64,000 nucleotides of DNA from Lineus longissimus (Eukaryota > Nemertea > Pilidiophora > Heteronemertea > Lineidae): positions 9,419,431-9,483,430 of the forward strand of contig NC_088322.1 in the NCBI RefSeq assembly GCF_910592395.1, written 5' to 3'. Below, in pieces: positions 1 to 12,254 of the stretch (positions within the stretch are counted from its first letter, which is position 1; every line of letters begins with the position of its first letter). The position numbers and the translations under genes were made by a program. The notes under the pieces were generated by a model. It worked only from the letters and a program-made list of their open reading frames with translations, was not told the DNA's origin and did no database searches.

Positions 1-2160
1 ATTTTTGTTCCACACTCCAAATGGTTAGAAATATCCAACGAGAAAGATGGATATGAAATATGTTCTTAAGTATACCTGCTGGTCAAGTTGCAATTTGCCG
101 GGACGGTTGCAAGAGGAATAAGCAATGAAAAAAACAAGTTGGCACCATCTTGCTGAAAATGGTGTTTTATCAACGTTGTCTATAGGTCCTACTAATTTTT
201 ACTAACAAGCCCGCAATTTTGCCCTCCAAAGCATTTCGTTGCATTTCGCGATAATTTTCTATTCATTAATTTGAAATTCTGTTTGAGTTTCCGACAGGGA
301 AAAATCAAAAAAAAAACTTTGTTGCAAATGTTGCTTTTGAAGCTTTTGCAACAATATTCACTCCTTTGAGGTCAACACCGCGGTCGGCAGAAGTCGGAAC
401 AAATTTCCAGATTTTGCATCTAGTTACATGTACGCATACGTATTGATAATAACATTAAAGCCAAGCATTGTCCAAGGTGTACATCATGCACAGGCGTATC
501 GGGCTGCAGAATCTGGAAAATGTTGCTAAAAAGGCCTTACAGTATTGAGGGTCGGTGTGGCGTCGACACGCAGTCATTCTCTACTTTCATTGAAACGAGT
601 TTTTAAGACTTCCAGCTTATAATACACTGCACTGAAGTCTAAAAAAATACTGCCTGGTGAAATTGGTGAAAGGTAAAAGATTAGTGCGGGTTCGTATCGG
701 CGGCTGGAGGCTGGTGATGTTCTATTGAGCTGTAACAGCTTTAAAGCCGCCGCTACGCTCCTACAAATGAATATGGCTGTGTTATCGAGGCTGGATTTTT
801 CCCGAATGGAAACGTTTTTCACACAACCAAAAATTCGAAAATCCCTCCACCAACTCTGATCACGTTTAAATTCGCCTACCGAAGAACTAAGACTGGCAAG
901 CACTACAGCCCAACGGAAGAAAAGGTAACTTTGGAATTAACTGTATACTATCCCACCCCTTGTCCCTGGTTGTCAAGACGGCGCTAACAATAACGAATTT
1001 CTGGCAATTTTCTTACGAGTTTTCGTAATCCTAATACGAATTTCTGTAGCTATCCTTCAAATTTTCGTAGATTATTAGAAGAGAAGTTTATTTGTCACTT
1101 TTTTTGTTCCTTAGCCCGGTTGTTCAAAATTATAGTCACTCAAATTTGGCTTTGACTTTAACTTGGGTGTTAACAAGTCGACTTGTCTTCACCCGGCCCA
1201 CCGAAAGGGATAACGCCAACTCAGGCTAACGCAAGCAGAGTCTCTCAATAAAATTTATTGAGATACTCTGTCGCCTATTCAATAGTGACTGGGTTATAAA
1301 CAACGCAGTCCTGATAACTGTGGGCAATCTTGATGTATCTTTCCAAAATCAAGTTGGCTTTCGATTGAAACACCTTGAGGATGAACCTCATTTTCTAATG
1401 GAAGGCCCTTCTTACCTCGAAAACATTACTGCACACGCGTACTTATATAAAGTCCGCGCTGTAAGCAAAGTTGAACTGGTGTTGTTCGTATACCTGTATC
1501 CTTCCTACCGCATGTCTTGTCAGTGCATCTCCTACCCAACGCACACACATGAACTCCTCGTCTTCCTTTTCTTTCTTATATATTTGAATTTGTATAAATT
1601 TTCATGATTTGGCTTCTGGCTGTATTATGTACAGTTGTTTAGCATATAGACTTTTTAAAGGGAGACTATAGACATAAGTAAGGGGGTCAAGCTGGCTGTC
1701 TTCAGATAACTGATGGCCTTGGTAGGGCCTTGGTTGTGTTTGTTTGAGCCATAATCTTATTCCTCATACTAGCGTTAATAGTTTTGATACAGGCCCTACT
1801 GAGAGATATAAGAGACCCCTATCGGTGACTTCGTGTAATCTGACCTACCTTTTCCCGCCTGCAGTCTTCCTTTAAAGTTATAAATTACAGTACGTTTTTT
1901 TATTCAACTGAGTATTGTAGAATGCCCCAAACTTTTCCTCAAGAGGTTATTTTGGTCCTCTTTACCAGACTTGGCCAATTAGATAAATAAGCCCTCATTT
2001 TGATCATCAAAAGCACTGCATTGCATTTTTTCGAAGATTTCAGTCTGTTAGTAACACTTGATTTTCAAAGTTCAGTCTTATTAAATCAACATTTAGCGCT
2101 AGTGGTGAAGTAGGCCTATTTCCTTTAATACGAAATGCCATAATAGAAAAATACTCTAAA
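1..2160. other. Probable upstream intron of the membrane-protein gene; no exon recognised
   Basis: I see no exon with convincing homology or splice signals here. The + strand gene whose last two exons lie at 3314-3942 must extend leftwards, so this is probably intron, though an unrecognised short exon is possible. The only structure found is a dispersed repeat copy at about 1656-1880 and a short hAT-like terminal motif around 1120-1135. The few open frames are short and have no codon-like character. Confidence 0.4.
1656..1880. mobile_element. Dispersed short TIR element, family A, copy 1
   Basis: The stretch begins with AAAGGGAGACT and ends with AGTCTTCCTTT, giving imperfect terminal inverted repeats. 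Related internal sequence (a block like TATCGGTGACTTCGTGTAA) recurs near 5950 and near 50000. It encodes nothing visible, so it is best read as a non-autonomous DNA transposon. The superfamily is not determined. Confidence 0.5.
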
Positions 2161-2164
2161 CAGC

Positions 2165-2295
2165 CTAAATTTCGCGGGCGTTTTATTTCGCGAATAACGT
2201 AGATTCGCGAAAATAAATATCGCGAAATTCGATTTTTATTAGAAACAGGAAGAATTTTCGTTATCCGCCGAAATAAAAATCGCAAAAAATAATGA
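2165..2295. repeat. CGCGAAA-rich imperfect inverted repeat
   Basis: The motif TTTCGCG and its complement CGCGAAA occur repeatedly in both orientations within about 130 bp, with ATTTCGCG blocks facing each other. This looks like a small foldback repeat of a type common in marine invertebrate genomes. It lies just upstream of the 56-bp array. No coding potential is seen. Confidence 0.45.
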
Positions 2296-2319
2296 GACAC
2301 AAAAATTGAGATTGTTATC

Positions 2320-3313
2320 TTTCAGAGTCACCACCGAGATTGTCATGCACATTCAATAGTAACCGGGCTGATGTATCTTTCACAATTACCTGCGATATTG
2401 TCATGTACATTCAATAGTAACCGGGCTGTTGTATCTTTCAAAATCACCCTGAGATTGTCATACATGACAATCTCAAGGTACATGTACCTTCAATAGTAAC
2501 CATGCTGTTGTATTTTCAGAATCACCCTGAGATTGTCATGTACCTTAAATAGTAACCATGCTGTTGTATTTTCAGAATCACCCTGAGATTGTCATGTACA
2601 TTCAATAGTAACCATGCTGTTGTATTTTTAGAATCACCCTGAGATTGTCATGTACATTCAATAGTAACCGTCCATGCTGTTGTATTTTCAGAATCACCCT
2701 GAGATTGTCATGTACATTCAATAGTAACCATGCTGTTGTATTTTCAGAATCACCCTGAGATTGTCATGTACATTCAATAGTAACCATGCTGTTGTATTTT
2801 CAGAATCACCCTGAGATTGTCATGTACATTCAATAGTAACCATGCTGTTGTATTTTCAGAATCACCCTGAGATTGTCATGTACATTCAATAGTAACCGTG
2901 CTGTTGTATTTTCAGAATCACCCTGATATTGTCATGTACATTCAATAGTAACCATGCTGTTGTATTTTCAGAATCACCCTGAGATTGTCATGTACATTCA
3001 ATAGTAACCGTGCTGTTGTATTTTCAGAATCACCCTGAGATTGTCATGTACATTCAATAGTAACCGTCCATGCTGTTGTATTTTCAGAATCACCCTGAGA
3101 TTGTCATGTACATTCAATAGTAACCATGCTGTTGTATTTTCAGAATCACCCTGAGATTGTCATGTACATTCAATAGAAACCAGGCTGTGGTATCTTTCAG
3201 AATCCCCCGAGATTGTCATATCCATTCAATAGTACCAGCCTGTTGCATCTTTCAGAATCATTCCCGATATTGTCCTGTACATTCAATAGTAACCAGGCTG
3301 TTGTATCTTTCAG
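2320..3313 (+). repeat. 56-bp tandem array carrying copies of a 3' splice site
   Basis: About 17 imperfect copies of a roughly 56-bp unit run up to the genuine exon that starts at 3314. Each unit joins a polypyrimidine/acceptor segment (TGTTGTATTTTCAG) to a copy of the first 28 or so bases of that exon (AATCACC...GTCATGTACATTC), followed by an AATAGTAACC spacer. Most copies read CACCCTGAG where the real exon reads CACCCCCGAG, so they are one base shorter and out of frame. One copy near 2455-2485 also contains a local inversion. The array probably grew from the exon's own acceptor. Confidence 0.9.
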
Positions 3314-3942
3314 AATCACCCCCGAGATTGTCATGTACATTCTTGTCATCATCGCCTTCTTTATATTATTCTTGTGTTTCTGTCTGTTCAAAGAACCGGA
3401 AGAGAAGGATTACTTCAGCGCACATGGTAAGTTACGTAACGGCGAGTATCCAGAAAATTATTTGCATTCCGTTTCAATGTATTTAAGTCGTATAGAAACG
3501 ACACCGCTGATAGGATTTATGAGGCTGGACGGAACCAGTTTACGTCCCAAAGGGTTGGGCCGCTGCCGCATTGGATATATTTACTAGTAATTGAAAATAG
3601 TTCAGACCCCACACCTTGAACTTGTCATAGCAAACGTATAACGAAAATGTGATTGTTTGATTGACTATGATAAATCTATTTAAAGTTGTGAGCGTGTAGA
3701 ATTAACTTCTAATTTAACTGGAAAATGGCTTAAAAGTGTATTACAGGTGCGTTGTATTTTTCACGTGATTGGGTTGAGTCATCATCGTTCAATACACGTC
3801 GGTGTTTCGTCCTGTCCCGTTTGCCTTTGATGTGATTCTGTTAAGCATTCTTTTCTCTGCAGAAAAAGAGGCATTGAAAAAGTCGAAGGATTCAGACGTG
3901 GAGGTTGTTGACAACCAACCGGAAGTCGACAACCCCGTCTGA
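3314..3942 (+). CDS. C-terminal exons of an unidentified membrane protein (partial)
   Basis: Two exons are supported: 3314-3426 (acceptor TTTCAG, donor GTAAGT) and 3863-3942 (acceptor CTCTGCAG, stop TGA at 3940-3942). The reading phase joins across the intron as CAT G|AA. The first exon encodes a hydrophobic segment of about 20 residues (starting VMYILVIIAFF) that should cross the membrane, then a charged tail beginning KEPEEKDYF. The last exon adds 26 residues rich in Lys, Asp, Glu and Val and ends DNPV. The rest of the gene lies to the left, so the family is not recognisable. The tail is likely cytoplasmic if this is the last of one or more membrane passes. The acceptor sits at the end of an array that repeats it about 17 times. 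Confidence 0.75.
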
Positions 3943-4448
3943 CGCGCAGTAATGGCTGACGAGGCCACGTCAGACGGTAACGTCAACAAGGAGAAAATGG
4001 ACTCCAAACTCACAGATAATGTGAATAATGGAACAAGTTTTCATTTGTTTGAAGAAGCGCACATCTGTGTTGAAAGATGTGAGGCCAAAGCCACGAAATA
4101 CAGGATATTGAGTGTGTTCAAATGTTATGACGTCACGAGATGACGTCACAGCTAGGGGTGTGGTTGTATGCACTTTGCTTTCGACCACTTGTGTAAGCGT
4201 GCCATCGCCGGACGCACAAACGTTGATATTTAAAATTGCCCTGGATTGTGCCTGGAACGTGATTGTGATGCATATGATTTTGTTGTATGAAATATCAGGT
4301 ATTTGTAACTGAAATTCGTGATAGAACATCGAGGAGGGGGATTCAATTGATTGTCACGTGACTATGACCATTTTTACGATCGTTTGAAGATGCTGACATC
4401 CTCATCAACGTGAGGAAACGATCTCGTTTTCAAAGAAGTAGTGGCTAC

Positions 4449-5040
4449 ACTATGATAATTCGTCCGGGATAATTTGTCTCCAGATAATAATGTCACCGGA
4501 TAACTCATCCCCGAGGATAATTCGTCCCTGGATAATTCGTCCACGGGGATAATTCGTCCCTGAATACATTTGCTTGAAACAAATAGTGTTATTTTGTCAG
4601 TAAAAAATGGGGTGGGTTTGAAACAGATTTCATAAATTGGGTTCTTGTGAAATTTCATTCGTGTATTTATTAAAAAGATATTGAAGGGTTCATCTTGCCT
4701 GAAGGGTTTTCCTCTGTAATGAACTCTAAAACACCTTTTCATCAATGCAGGACGCTTCTGAGAAAGGAACTTTTGCAGAGATACATCAATTTCGTTTAAA
4801 ACGATTTTAAAAGTACCACGCTTTTTCAGATTTTGGGGACGCATTATCATAAGGGACGAATCCTTTTTTGAATATAGGGGACGAAATATCCGGAGGTGGA
4901 CTTATTATCCAGGTAAGAATTATCCTCTTGTGAGGATTATCCGCGGGATGTGTTTTCCGCCGAAAAATTATCCATGGAAGAAGAATCGAGGATAAGTTAT
5001 CTTGGGACGAATTATCCTGGGACGACTTATTCGAAAGCGT
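4449..5040. repeat. Foldback element with multiple GGATAATTCGTCCC motifs
   Basis: The left flank (4449-4570) holds at least five variants of GGATAATTCGTCCC. The right flank (4850-5040) holds the complement GGGACGAATTATCC in several variants. Roughly 280 bp of unrelated sequence lie between them. Two inverted arrays of one 14-bp motif around a core resemble a foldback (FB-like) transposon rather than a simple MITE. A 158-codon open frame on the - strand overlaps the left half but has no recognisable product. Confidence 0.65.
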
Positions 5041-5794
5041 ACAGTACCCGTTGTGGGTAAATTATTCGTTATAAACAGTCACAATTTGTTGTAAAATTGT
5101 AATCTTTGGAAAGAATTTTGTATTGTTGATAATACCAAAAATATATAAGCGAGCCTTATATGTTTTTGTTAATACTAATCGTTTTGTAAAGCCATATATC
5201 ATGTATCATAGTAGGCTGATGTAGTTATGGTATAGGTAAGGAATTAGTAAGAATCCAAACTTGTTCAGTACGATCTCAAGAAACAATCGCACAGTCCAGG
5301 AATTTCATTTTATACCATCAAAATATGATAATAAGAACGAATCTATGAGAACATTGGAAACACGGACTTATATACACAGTATAAGTTAAAATACAGCCCG
5401 TAGCTATTTTAATTTGTCCTATAATTTAGTCTTTCTAACGTTACATTCGGGTTCTTGTAAATTGTCGATAATGGCCGACACGTTTGATGTTTACTGGCCA
5501 TTCGCCACTTTATTCAAGCAGCGATTTGGAACTGCCTGACAGGTATTGACCAATCAGAACAGAGCACAGATAGCACGGCCATGATCACATACGGGGGTTT
5601 TGATTAGTCAAAATCTGTCACCTGACACGAAGTCCAACATGTTATCCGCTTGAGGAAAGTGGCGAATAGCCTCTGTGTATTTAAAACGGCTTCGCACTAA
5701 AATGGAGAATCTGGACAGGAAATAGCTTGAATGTCCTGAATTGATATTCTTCAGGTGAAGGTGTGCCCGCTAACCTATGGGCATGAGTAGACTC

Positions 5795-6012
5795 TTTCAC
5801 CAGTCTCCTTCCTTTCGTCATTACTGAGGTAGCTGGTCGCTGGAGGGACGAGCTAAGGTACCCTGGTCAAGGGCATGGGTTGTGACTGATTCAGCATAAT
5901 CCTCATACAGCGTGATTAGTTTCATTTTCTGTGAGATAGGAGAAAGCTATCGGCGACTTGGTGTAACTTTAATATGACGTACTTGGCTACTTCCTATTGA
6001 CTCCCTTTAATA
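5795..6012. mobile_element. Dispersed short TIR element, family A, copy 2
   Basis: The internal blocks CATAATCCTCATAC and TATCGGCGACTTGGTGTAA match the copy at 1656-1880, and it ends ACTCCCTTTAATAG like the family terminus. It is non-coding. Copies 1 and 2 are clearly diverged, so the family is not recent. Confidence 0.45.
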
Positions 6013-6701
6013 GAACTTACGCCCGATACGTCTACGATTGTTTATCGCTTTAGACCAGAAATGAATAGAGAAGGAATTATGTCCAGAGTGAGATGCATTC
6101 CTATTCGAAGAAATTCTTATCTGGCTCTTGACACTGCACTTCGAGGCTGTCTCCCAGGAAGCCATTTCATGGGTCACGAAATACGTTCGTCGAGGCCGTA
6201 TTTCGCAGGGTGTACTTTCTTATAGAAAATACAGAGCGGCACATGTGGTTAGAACAGAGCGCATCGCAGAAAAGTGATATTATAGTGATATGCGATATTT
6301 ATCGCATGCAACAAAAATCACTAGTCTGGGGAGACTTTGCAGGTAGGCTTACCTGCCCCATGAATGTGTCATCATTGCGATCTCGTTTGAATATCAAACC
6401 CAACGGTAACCAATGTTCCTCGCATACGAGCGATCTTTTTATTGCTCATCGTAGCAATATAAGGTTAACAGAGAAACGAAACAGGTTTATCAAAACAATG
6501 TATGTGGGTCCAGCTTTACTCTCTTACCAATATGCGACATTGTAAATTTCGAGTGAAAGTACATGTAGAGCAGAACCTGCCTTGTAATGGAATACATCTT
6601 GTTTTCTGAAAAGTCGCAACGTCTCCTGACTAATTTTCCAGCATCCCCATCATGTTTTGTAGCTCTGTAAATACATGTATAGTTTGTATTAGAAAAATGA
6701 G

Positions 6702-6707
6702 AATAAA
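6702..6707 (+). terminator. Candidate poly(A) signal AATAAA
   Basis: AATAAA is followed within about 12 bases by a T-rich stretch. It is the best + strand polyadenylation signal downstream of the stop at 3942, but no transcript end can be proven from sequence. Confidence 0.35.
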
Positions 6708-7039
6708 ATCATTTTGTAGCGTAAAGCTTTCGTTTTAGTTTATTTTCAGAATTTTACACGCTAAGATTGCTATTTGTTCCTTTTCCATACAGGTGCCCTT
6801 TCGCTTACTCATTTAACAGACGCGCTACTTTCAGCAGTATGCCAATCCAAAGCCTGTTTAGTATCAACATATTTCCCAAGTTTTAATTTCATAACACCCT
6901 AATTCCCTAGTTAAAATGCGATCCACTCACCCGAGTCAAATCTCTTTATGTCATTGTCAAGGTTCGCTGACCAAGCAGTCAATGAGAGAGGAATACTCCA
7001 AGCCTCGCCATTGATATTTGTCGCTAAGCGACGATTAGC

Positions 7040-10000
7040 CCAGTTAACTAGCGCACATATGGTCTTTCGGCTCCAGCATCATATAATAGAGCTTGTTCTC
7101 TCCTTGGGAGATGGAGTGGCCAAAGGACAACACCCTGACCACGAACCAGTCGAACCAGTCTGCCCCAACACTTTGCCGTAACTGCAACAGAGATGAGACG
7201 GCCAAAACCAGGCCGAATTGGACAAGGAAGGTCTCTCCACTGTGTGGTTGACATGGCGAGATGAACGTGACAGTCATAACAGACCGAATCGAACCTATCT
7301 GCCCAAAAGCTTCGCCGTGAGAGAAATAGAGATGCGACGGCCACAACAAGGCCACATTGGACTTGGAATGTTGGTGTACTGTGTGGCCGACGCGGCCTAC
7401 TGCTTAACCGATACAGTGAGATGGATGAGACAATCACAACCAGACCGAATCGGACCTGTCAGCCTCCAACGCTTCGCCGTTCCTGTAATAGAGATGAGAC
7501 AGTCACAGCCAGGCCGAATCGGGGCTGTCTACACCAACGCATCGCGGTAACTATAATAGAGATAACAGAGACGAGACAGCCACAATCAGGCCAAACTGGA
7601 CTTGGAAGATCCGTCCACTGTGTGGCTGATATGGCGAGATGGATAAGACAGTTACATACAGACCGAATCGGATCGGTCTACCATAAAGCTTCGCCATAAG
7701 AGTAACAGACATGAGACGCCACAACTACGCGAAATTGGACTTGGAAGGAAAGTTTACTCTGTGGCCGACACGGTGGGATGGACGAGAGAGTCACAACGAG
7801 AACGAATCGGACCTGTCAGCCTCCAACACATCGCTATAACTGTAACAGAGATGAGACCGCCACAACCAGGCCAAATTGGTCTTGGAAGGTCGGTGTACTG
7901 TGTGGCCGACAGGATGAGATGGACGAGACAGTCCCAACAAGAATGAATCGGACCTGTCAGCCTCCAACGTCTCGCCGTAACTGTAATGGAGATGAGACAG
8001 CCACAACCAGGCCCACTCGAACTTGGAAGGTCAGTCCTCTGTGCGGCTAACACGGTGGGGAGGACGAGACAGTCGCAACCAAACCGAATGGACCAGACTG
8101 CCTCAAGGCTTCGTTCTTACTGTAACAGTAATGAGACGGCCGCAACCAGTTCATATTGGACCAGGAAGGTCGGTCTACTCTGTGACCGACATGGTGCGAT
8201 AGAACATGCCACTGACCGTCATGGGGCATCCTTCGCCGTCATGCAAACTCTGGATCATAAGCAAAGTGACCGGATTTGTCTTCTACTCAGTTTTGCCAAA
8301 ACTGAGGGAGATGAGAGAAGTCACAACAAGGCCGAATCAGACCTGCCCCAACGCTTAGCCGTTACTGTAACTGATGACCAGTCACAGGAAGACCGAATGG
8401 ACCAGTCTCTCCCAAGGCTACGCTTTTACTATAACAGAAATAGACGGCCACAATCAGTTCATACTCGACGAGGAAGGTCGGTCTACTGTGTGACCGACAT
8501 GGTGCGATAGTCGAGACAGTCACCACTAGGCAGACTATTTTTTGTGTCTTTCTCTCAAGAACATGCGTCTGACCGTCATTGGGCATCCTTCGCCGCGACC
8601 GGACTTGTCTTCCACTCCGTTTTGCCAAAACTGAGCAAGATGAGAGAAGTCAAATCCATGCCGAATCGGACCTGTCTGCCCGAACGCTTCGCCGTCACTG
8701 TAACAGAGAAGTGACGGCCACAACCAGGCCATAATGGGCTTGGAAGTTCGGTCCACTGTGTGTCTGACACGGTGAGGTGGACGAGACAGTCGCAACCAGA
8801 CTGAATGGACCAGACTGCCTCACGACTTCGCTCTTACTGCAACAGCAATGAGACGGCCACAACCAGTTCATATTGGACTAGGAGGGTCGGTCTACCATGT
8901 GACCGACATGGTGCGATAGTCGAGACAGTCACCACCAGACAGACTATTTTTTGTGTCTTTCTCTCAAAAATCTGATCCTGGCCGTCATTGGACATCCTTC
9001 GCCGTCTTGCAAACTCGGGATCATAAGCAAAGCGACCGGACTTGTCTTCCACTCCGTTTTGCCAAACCTGAGGGACATGAGAGAGGTCACAATAAGGCCA
9101 AATCAGACCTGCCTGCCCCAACGCTTAGCCGTTACTGTAACTGATGAGAGAGCCACAACCAGGCCCAATCGAACTTGGACGGTCACTCCACTGTGCGGCT
9201 GACATGGTGTGTTGGACGAAACAGTCACAACAGACCGAATCGGTCCTGTCTGCCCAAACGCTTCGCCGTGACTGTAACAGATGAGACAGCCACAACAAGG
9301 CTTACTTGAACTTGGAAGGTCAGTCCTCTGTGCGGCTAACACGGTGGGGAGGACGAGACAGTCGCAACCAGACCGAATGGACCAGACTGTCTCAAGGCGT
9401 CGCTCTTTCTGCAACAGCAATGAGACGGCCACAACCAGTTCATATGCGACTAGAAAGGTTGGTCTATTGTGTGACCGACATGGTGCGATAGTCGAGACAG
9501 TCACCACTAGACTATTTTTGTGTCTTTCTCTCAAGAACATGCGTCTGACTGTCATTGGGCATTCTTCTTCGTCTTGCAAACTCGGGATCATAAGCAAAGC
9601 GACCGGACTTGTCTTCCACTCTGTTTTGCCAAAACGGAGGGAGATGGGAGCAGTCACATCCATGCCGAATCGGATCTGCCTACCCCAGCGCTTAGCCGTA
9701 ACTGTATAACAAAGAACAGACGGCCACAACCAGGTCAAATTAGACTTGGAAGATTGATCCACTGTGTGGCTGACATGGTGATATGGACGAGACAGACACA
9801 ACGGAACGAATCGGACCCGTCTGCCCAAACGCTTCGCTGTAAGAATAACATAGATGAGACGGCGAAAACCAGGCCAAATTGAGCTTGGAAGGTCGGTCAA
9901 CGGTGTGACGGATAGGGTGAGATAGACGAGACCGTCACAACCAGACACATAACCTTTTGTCCATCTCTCAAGAGCATGCCTCTGACGGTCATGGACATAC

Positions 10001-10480
10001 CTTTCACCATCTTGCAAACTCGGGGTCACAACCAGGGGGAACCGGACTTGTCTTCTACAGTGTTATCCCAAAACTGAGGGAGATGAGAGCAGTCACAGCA
10101 AGGCCGAATCGGACCAGTCTGCCCGAACGCTTCAGTGATGATACGGCCGAAACCAGGCCGAATTTTACTAGGAAGATAGGTCAACAGTGTGGCCGACATG
10201 GTGGGACAGACGAGACAGTCACAACCTGACCGAATCGGATCTGTCTACCACACGGTTTTGCCAAAACTGGGGGAGATGGGAGCAGTCACAACCAGACCAA
10301 CTTTGACTTGAAAGGTTGGTCCACTGAGTGACCAAATGTCTATGCGAGATAGACAAGACAGTCACAACCAGACCAAATTAACGCTTTGCCGTAACTGTGT
10401 AGCTGAGATTGGATGGCACAACCAGGCCAAATTGGTCTTGGTAGGTAGGTCTGCTGCCGTGTCGCAGATAGGGCGAGATG
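7040..10480. repeat. Degenerate dimeric satellite, about 141-bp unit
   Basis: Blocks such as GACGAGACAGTCACAACCAG, GAATCGGACCTGTC, CGCTTCGCCGTAACTGTAAC and GGCCACAACCAGGCC recur throughout. Successive GGACGAGA anchors at 7781, 7922 and 8063 are 141 bp apart. Each unit is itself two related halves (GACAGTCACAACCAGACCGA and GACGGCCACAACCAGGCCAA). Longer segments recur at 8063, 8779 and 9352, so there is a looser higher-order period of about 570-720 bp. The array is more GC-rich than its surroundings and stop-poor on both strands, which creates long spurious open frames (the longest about 308 codons, - strand). I see no codon constraint. Confidence 0.85.
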
Positions 10481-10643
10481 CATGAGAGTCACAACCCTGT
10501 GGACTTGTTGGCTACTGGTTGTGACAATGTCCTTGGATGTGACAGTCATCTTCCAAGCCATGAAGGTCCTGATCATCTGGAACCTGTATCTAGACGAGGG
10601 TGAATTATGTGTAAATGTATTTCTATTTTCCTGTGCCATGAAT

Positions 10644-10649
10644 AATAAA
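10644..10649 (+). terminator. AATAAA just downstream of the satellite
   Basis: A canonical AATAAA follows the end of the satellite and about 150 bp of unique sequence, and is itself followed by T-rich DNA. It could end a transcript that reads through the satellite, or be chance in AT-rich DNA. Confidence 0.25.
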
Positions 10650-11216
10650 GACAGTTTTCACCATCATAAATATGTTTATTTCATAACATAAAATTGGCAT
10701 AAATGCTAAGCTTGTAAACTGTATATTGCTCTCTATGGCATGCATGAGTTTATATACAGTATATGAAGGAAACAGCAGTATAGTATAAAATCAAGTAAAT
10801 ACTAATCTATAAGGTGGTACAATTTTAGCCGCGGTACCATATATCATATATAGCCTCTGTGTACATTATTAAGGTATACAACTAGATGTTTTCAACACTA
10901 TAGTAGCTATGATTGTACCACTATACTTTACTTTATAGAACATAATATACATGTAAGAGCAAGTATAGATAAGTCTATAATGTAATTGGTAGAACGTATA
11001 GGATGGATTGAGGTAATAAGAGTAAAGAGTGAACAACTTGTCAAATTTATCAATTTATCAATTTATCAAATCATGTGATTCGAGAGGGAACAGTCATTAG
11101 ACAGTCATCCGTAAAATAGACTGTAAGTATTATGAAAGTAAGATATACGGGAAAACAGGATATTTTTACCTCCCCATATGTTGCGGTAATGTGAAACTAA
11201 ACCAATAAAACCCATC
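10650..11216. other. AT-rich intergenic stretch
   Basis: Low-complexity AT-rich DNA with no exon, RNA gene or inverted repeat that I can support. A short triplicated ATTTATCAA motif occurs near 11045-11070. Confidence 0.4.
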
Positions 11217-11684
11217 TACCGTATTTTCCGGCGTATGACCCGCTACTTTTTGCCCTCAAACAGGCCCAAAAAGTGGGGGTGCGGGTAATATAAAGGTGCG
11301 GGTCTTGCGTGGATTCTGAGAGGGATAAGCCCCAACCCCAAAGAAAAAAAAGGGGACCAAACTGGTTACTTGATAAGGATTTATGTCCATCGTTTTCGCA
11401 TTGTTTTCAACCAATATTTCCGCCATGATCGCATAGTTTGTGATGTCTCCGCTAGGGAAAACAAGTTACGGCCATGCTGGAATTGATCCACTTTGGTTAA
11501 CAATTAAAAAAAACATGGCGGTTCTAGGATTTCAACATCAATGAATGGCTTACTATTTTTGGAGAATGCGGGTCTTGGAGCAGTGCGGGTCATAATCAGG
11601 TGCGGGTCTTGCGTGGCTTTAGGTAATGGTCAAAGGGGGTGCGGGTCATATGGCAGTGCGGGGGATAATCCGGAAAATACGGTA
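11217..11684. mobile_element. MITE with TACCGTATTTTCCGG terminal repeats
   Basis: The 468-bp element starts TACCGTATTTTCCGG (11217-11231) and ends CCGGAAAATACGGTA, a perfect 15-bp terminal inverted repeat. Inside, the phrases GTGCGGGT and CTTGCGTGG occur several times. It has no transposase frame. This terminus is seen in non-autonomous DNA transposons of many animals, and the outer TA may be the target duplication. Confidence 0.85.
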
Positions 11685-11923
11685 CTCAATATGTTCAAAA
11701 ACGTTACCTGCACCAAAAAACAACTTTGTGCTCCATTTTTACAAAAAGTCCAACTAAAATGGAAATCACCTATTAAAATGTTAAATTTAAAAAAGGGTCA
11801 TCAGCTGTAGGTGTGGTGGTCGGTACAGGCCTTGAAATGGTAAATAAATCACAGCACAATCTTCAGGGATTTACCAAGAGTCCTCTACATCCAAATATAT
11901 GATCACAAACTAATCGTCATTAA

Positions 11924-12254
11924 AGGGAACTGGAACCGCCAAGCCAGTTCGTACGACCTCGTTTTCATTTCCCGCGTATCGGGTGATCAGAACGAGGCAT
12001 GAATGAAAAAAGGCGCCTAGCTGTCAATCATTGAGTGACGTCACTACTGTGGAATTTACTACGAAAACTCATGAATGAAAGATCGCATGACTCACGTGAT
12101 TCTCACATGATTCTCAATAATAACAAATTGAACTGTGCATGCTCGCATTGGGCGCGGAGCTACAAATCTGAACAAATAGGAAGTTGGAAGTTTGACTTTC
12201 TCGGGCGGTGAAAGTCGAAAAGTTAAATAAATCGCTCGGCGGTTCCAGTTCCCT
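11924..12254. mobile_element. MITE with TTAA target duplication and AGGGAACTGGAACCGCC ends
   Basis: A perfect 17-bp inverted repeat, AGGGAACTGGAACCGCC, bounds 331 bp, and both ends are flanked by TTAA (11920-11923 and 12255-12258). TTAA duplications are used by piggyBac and Kolobok transposons; the AGGG start fits Kolobok better, but that assignment is inference. It is non-coding and sits about 100 bp downstream of the ODAD4 stop. Confidence 0.85.

Larger units (their letters stand above)
3943..7040 (+). other. 3' UTR of the membrane-protein gene, then intergenic DNA
   Basis: No protein-coding gene is recognised. The first part should be 3' UTR; the clearest poly(A) signal on this strand is AATAAA at 6702-6707, which would make a long UTR of about 2.7 kb. 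The interval contains a foldback repeat (4449-5040) and a family A element (about 5795-6012). Confidence 0.4.

Noticed and set aside
2320-3313. CRISPR-like array
   Set aside because: Repeats are contiguous and degenerate with no unique spacers, in an animal genome; it is a minisatellite built on an exon boundary.
9103-10029. 308-codon open frame on the - strand
   Set aside because: It lies entirely within the 141-bp satellite, where several frames on both strands are open; no domain or codon pattern is evident.
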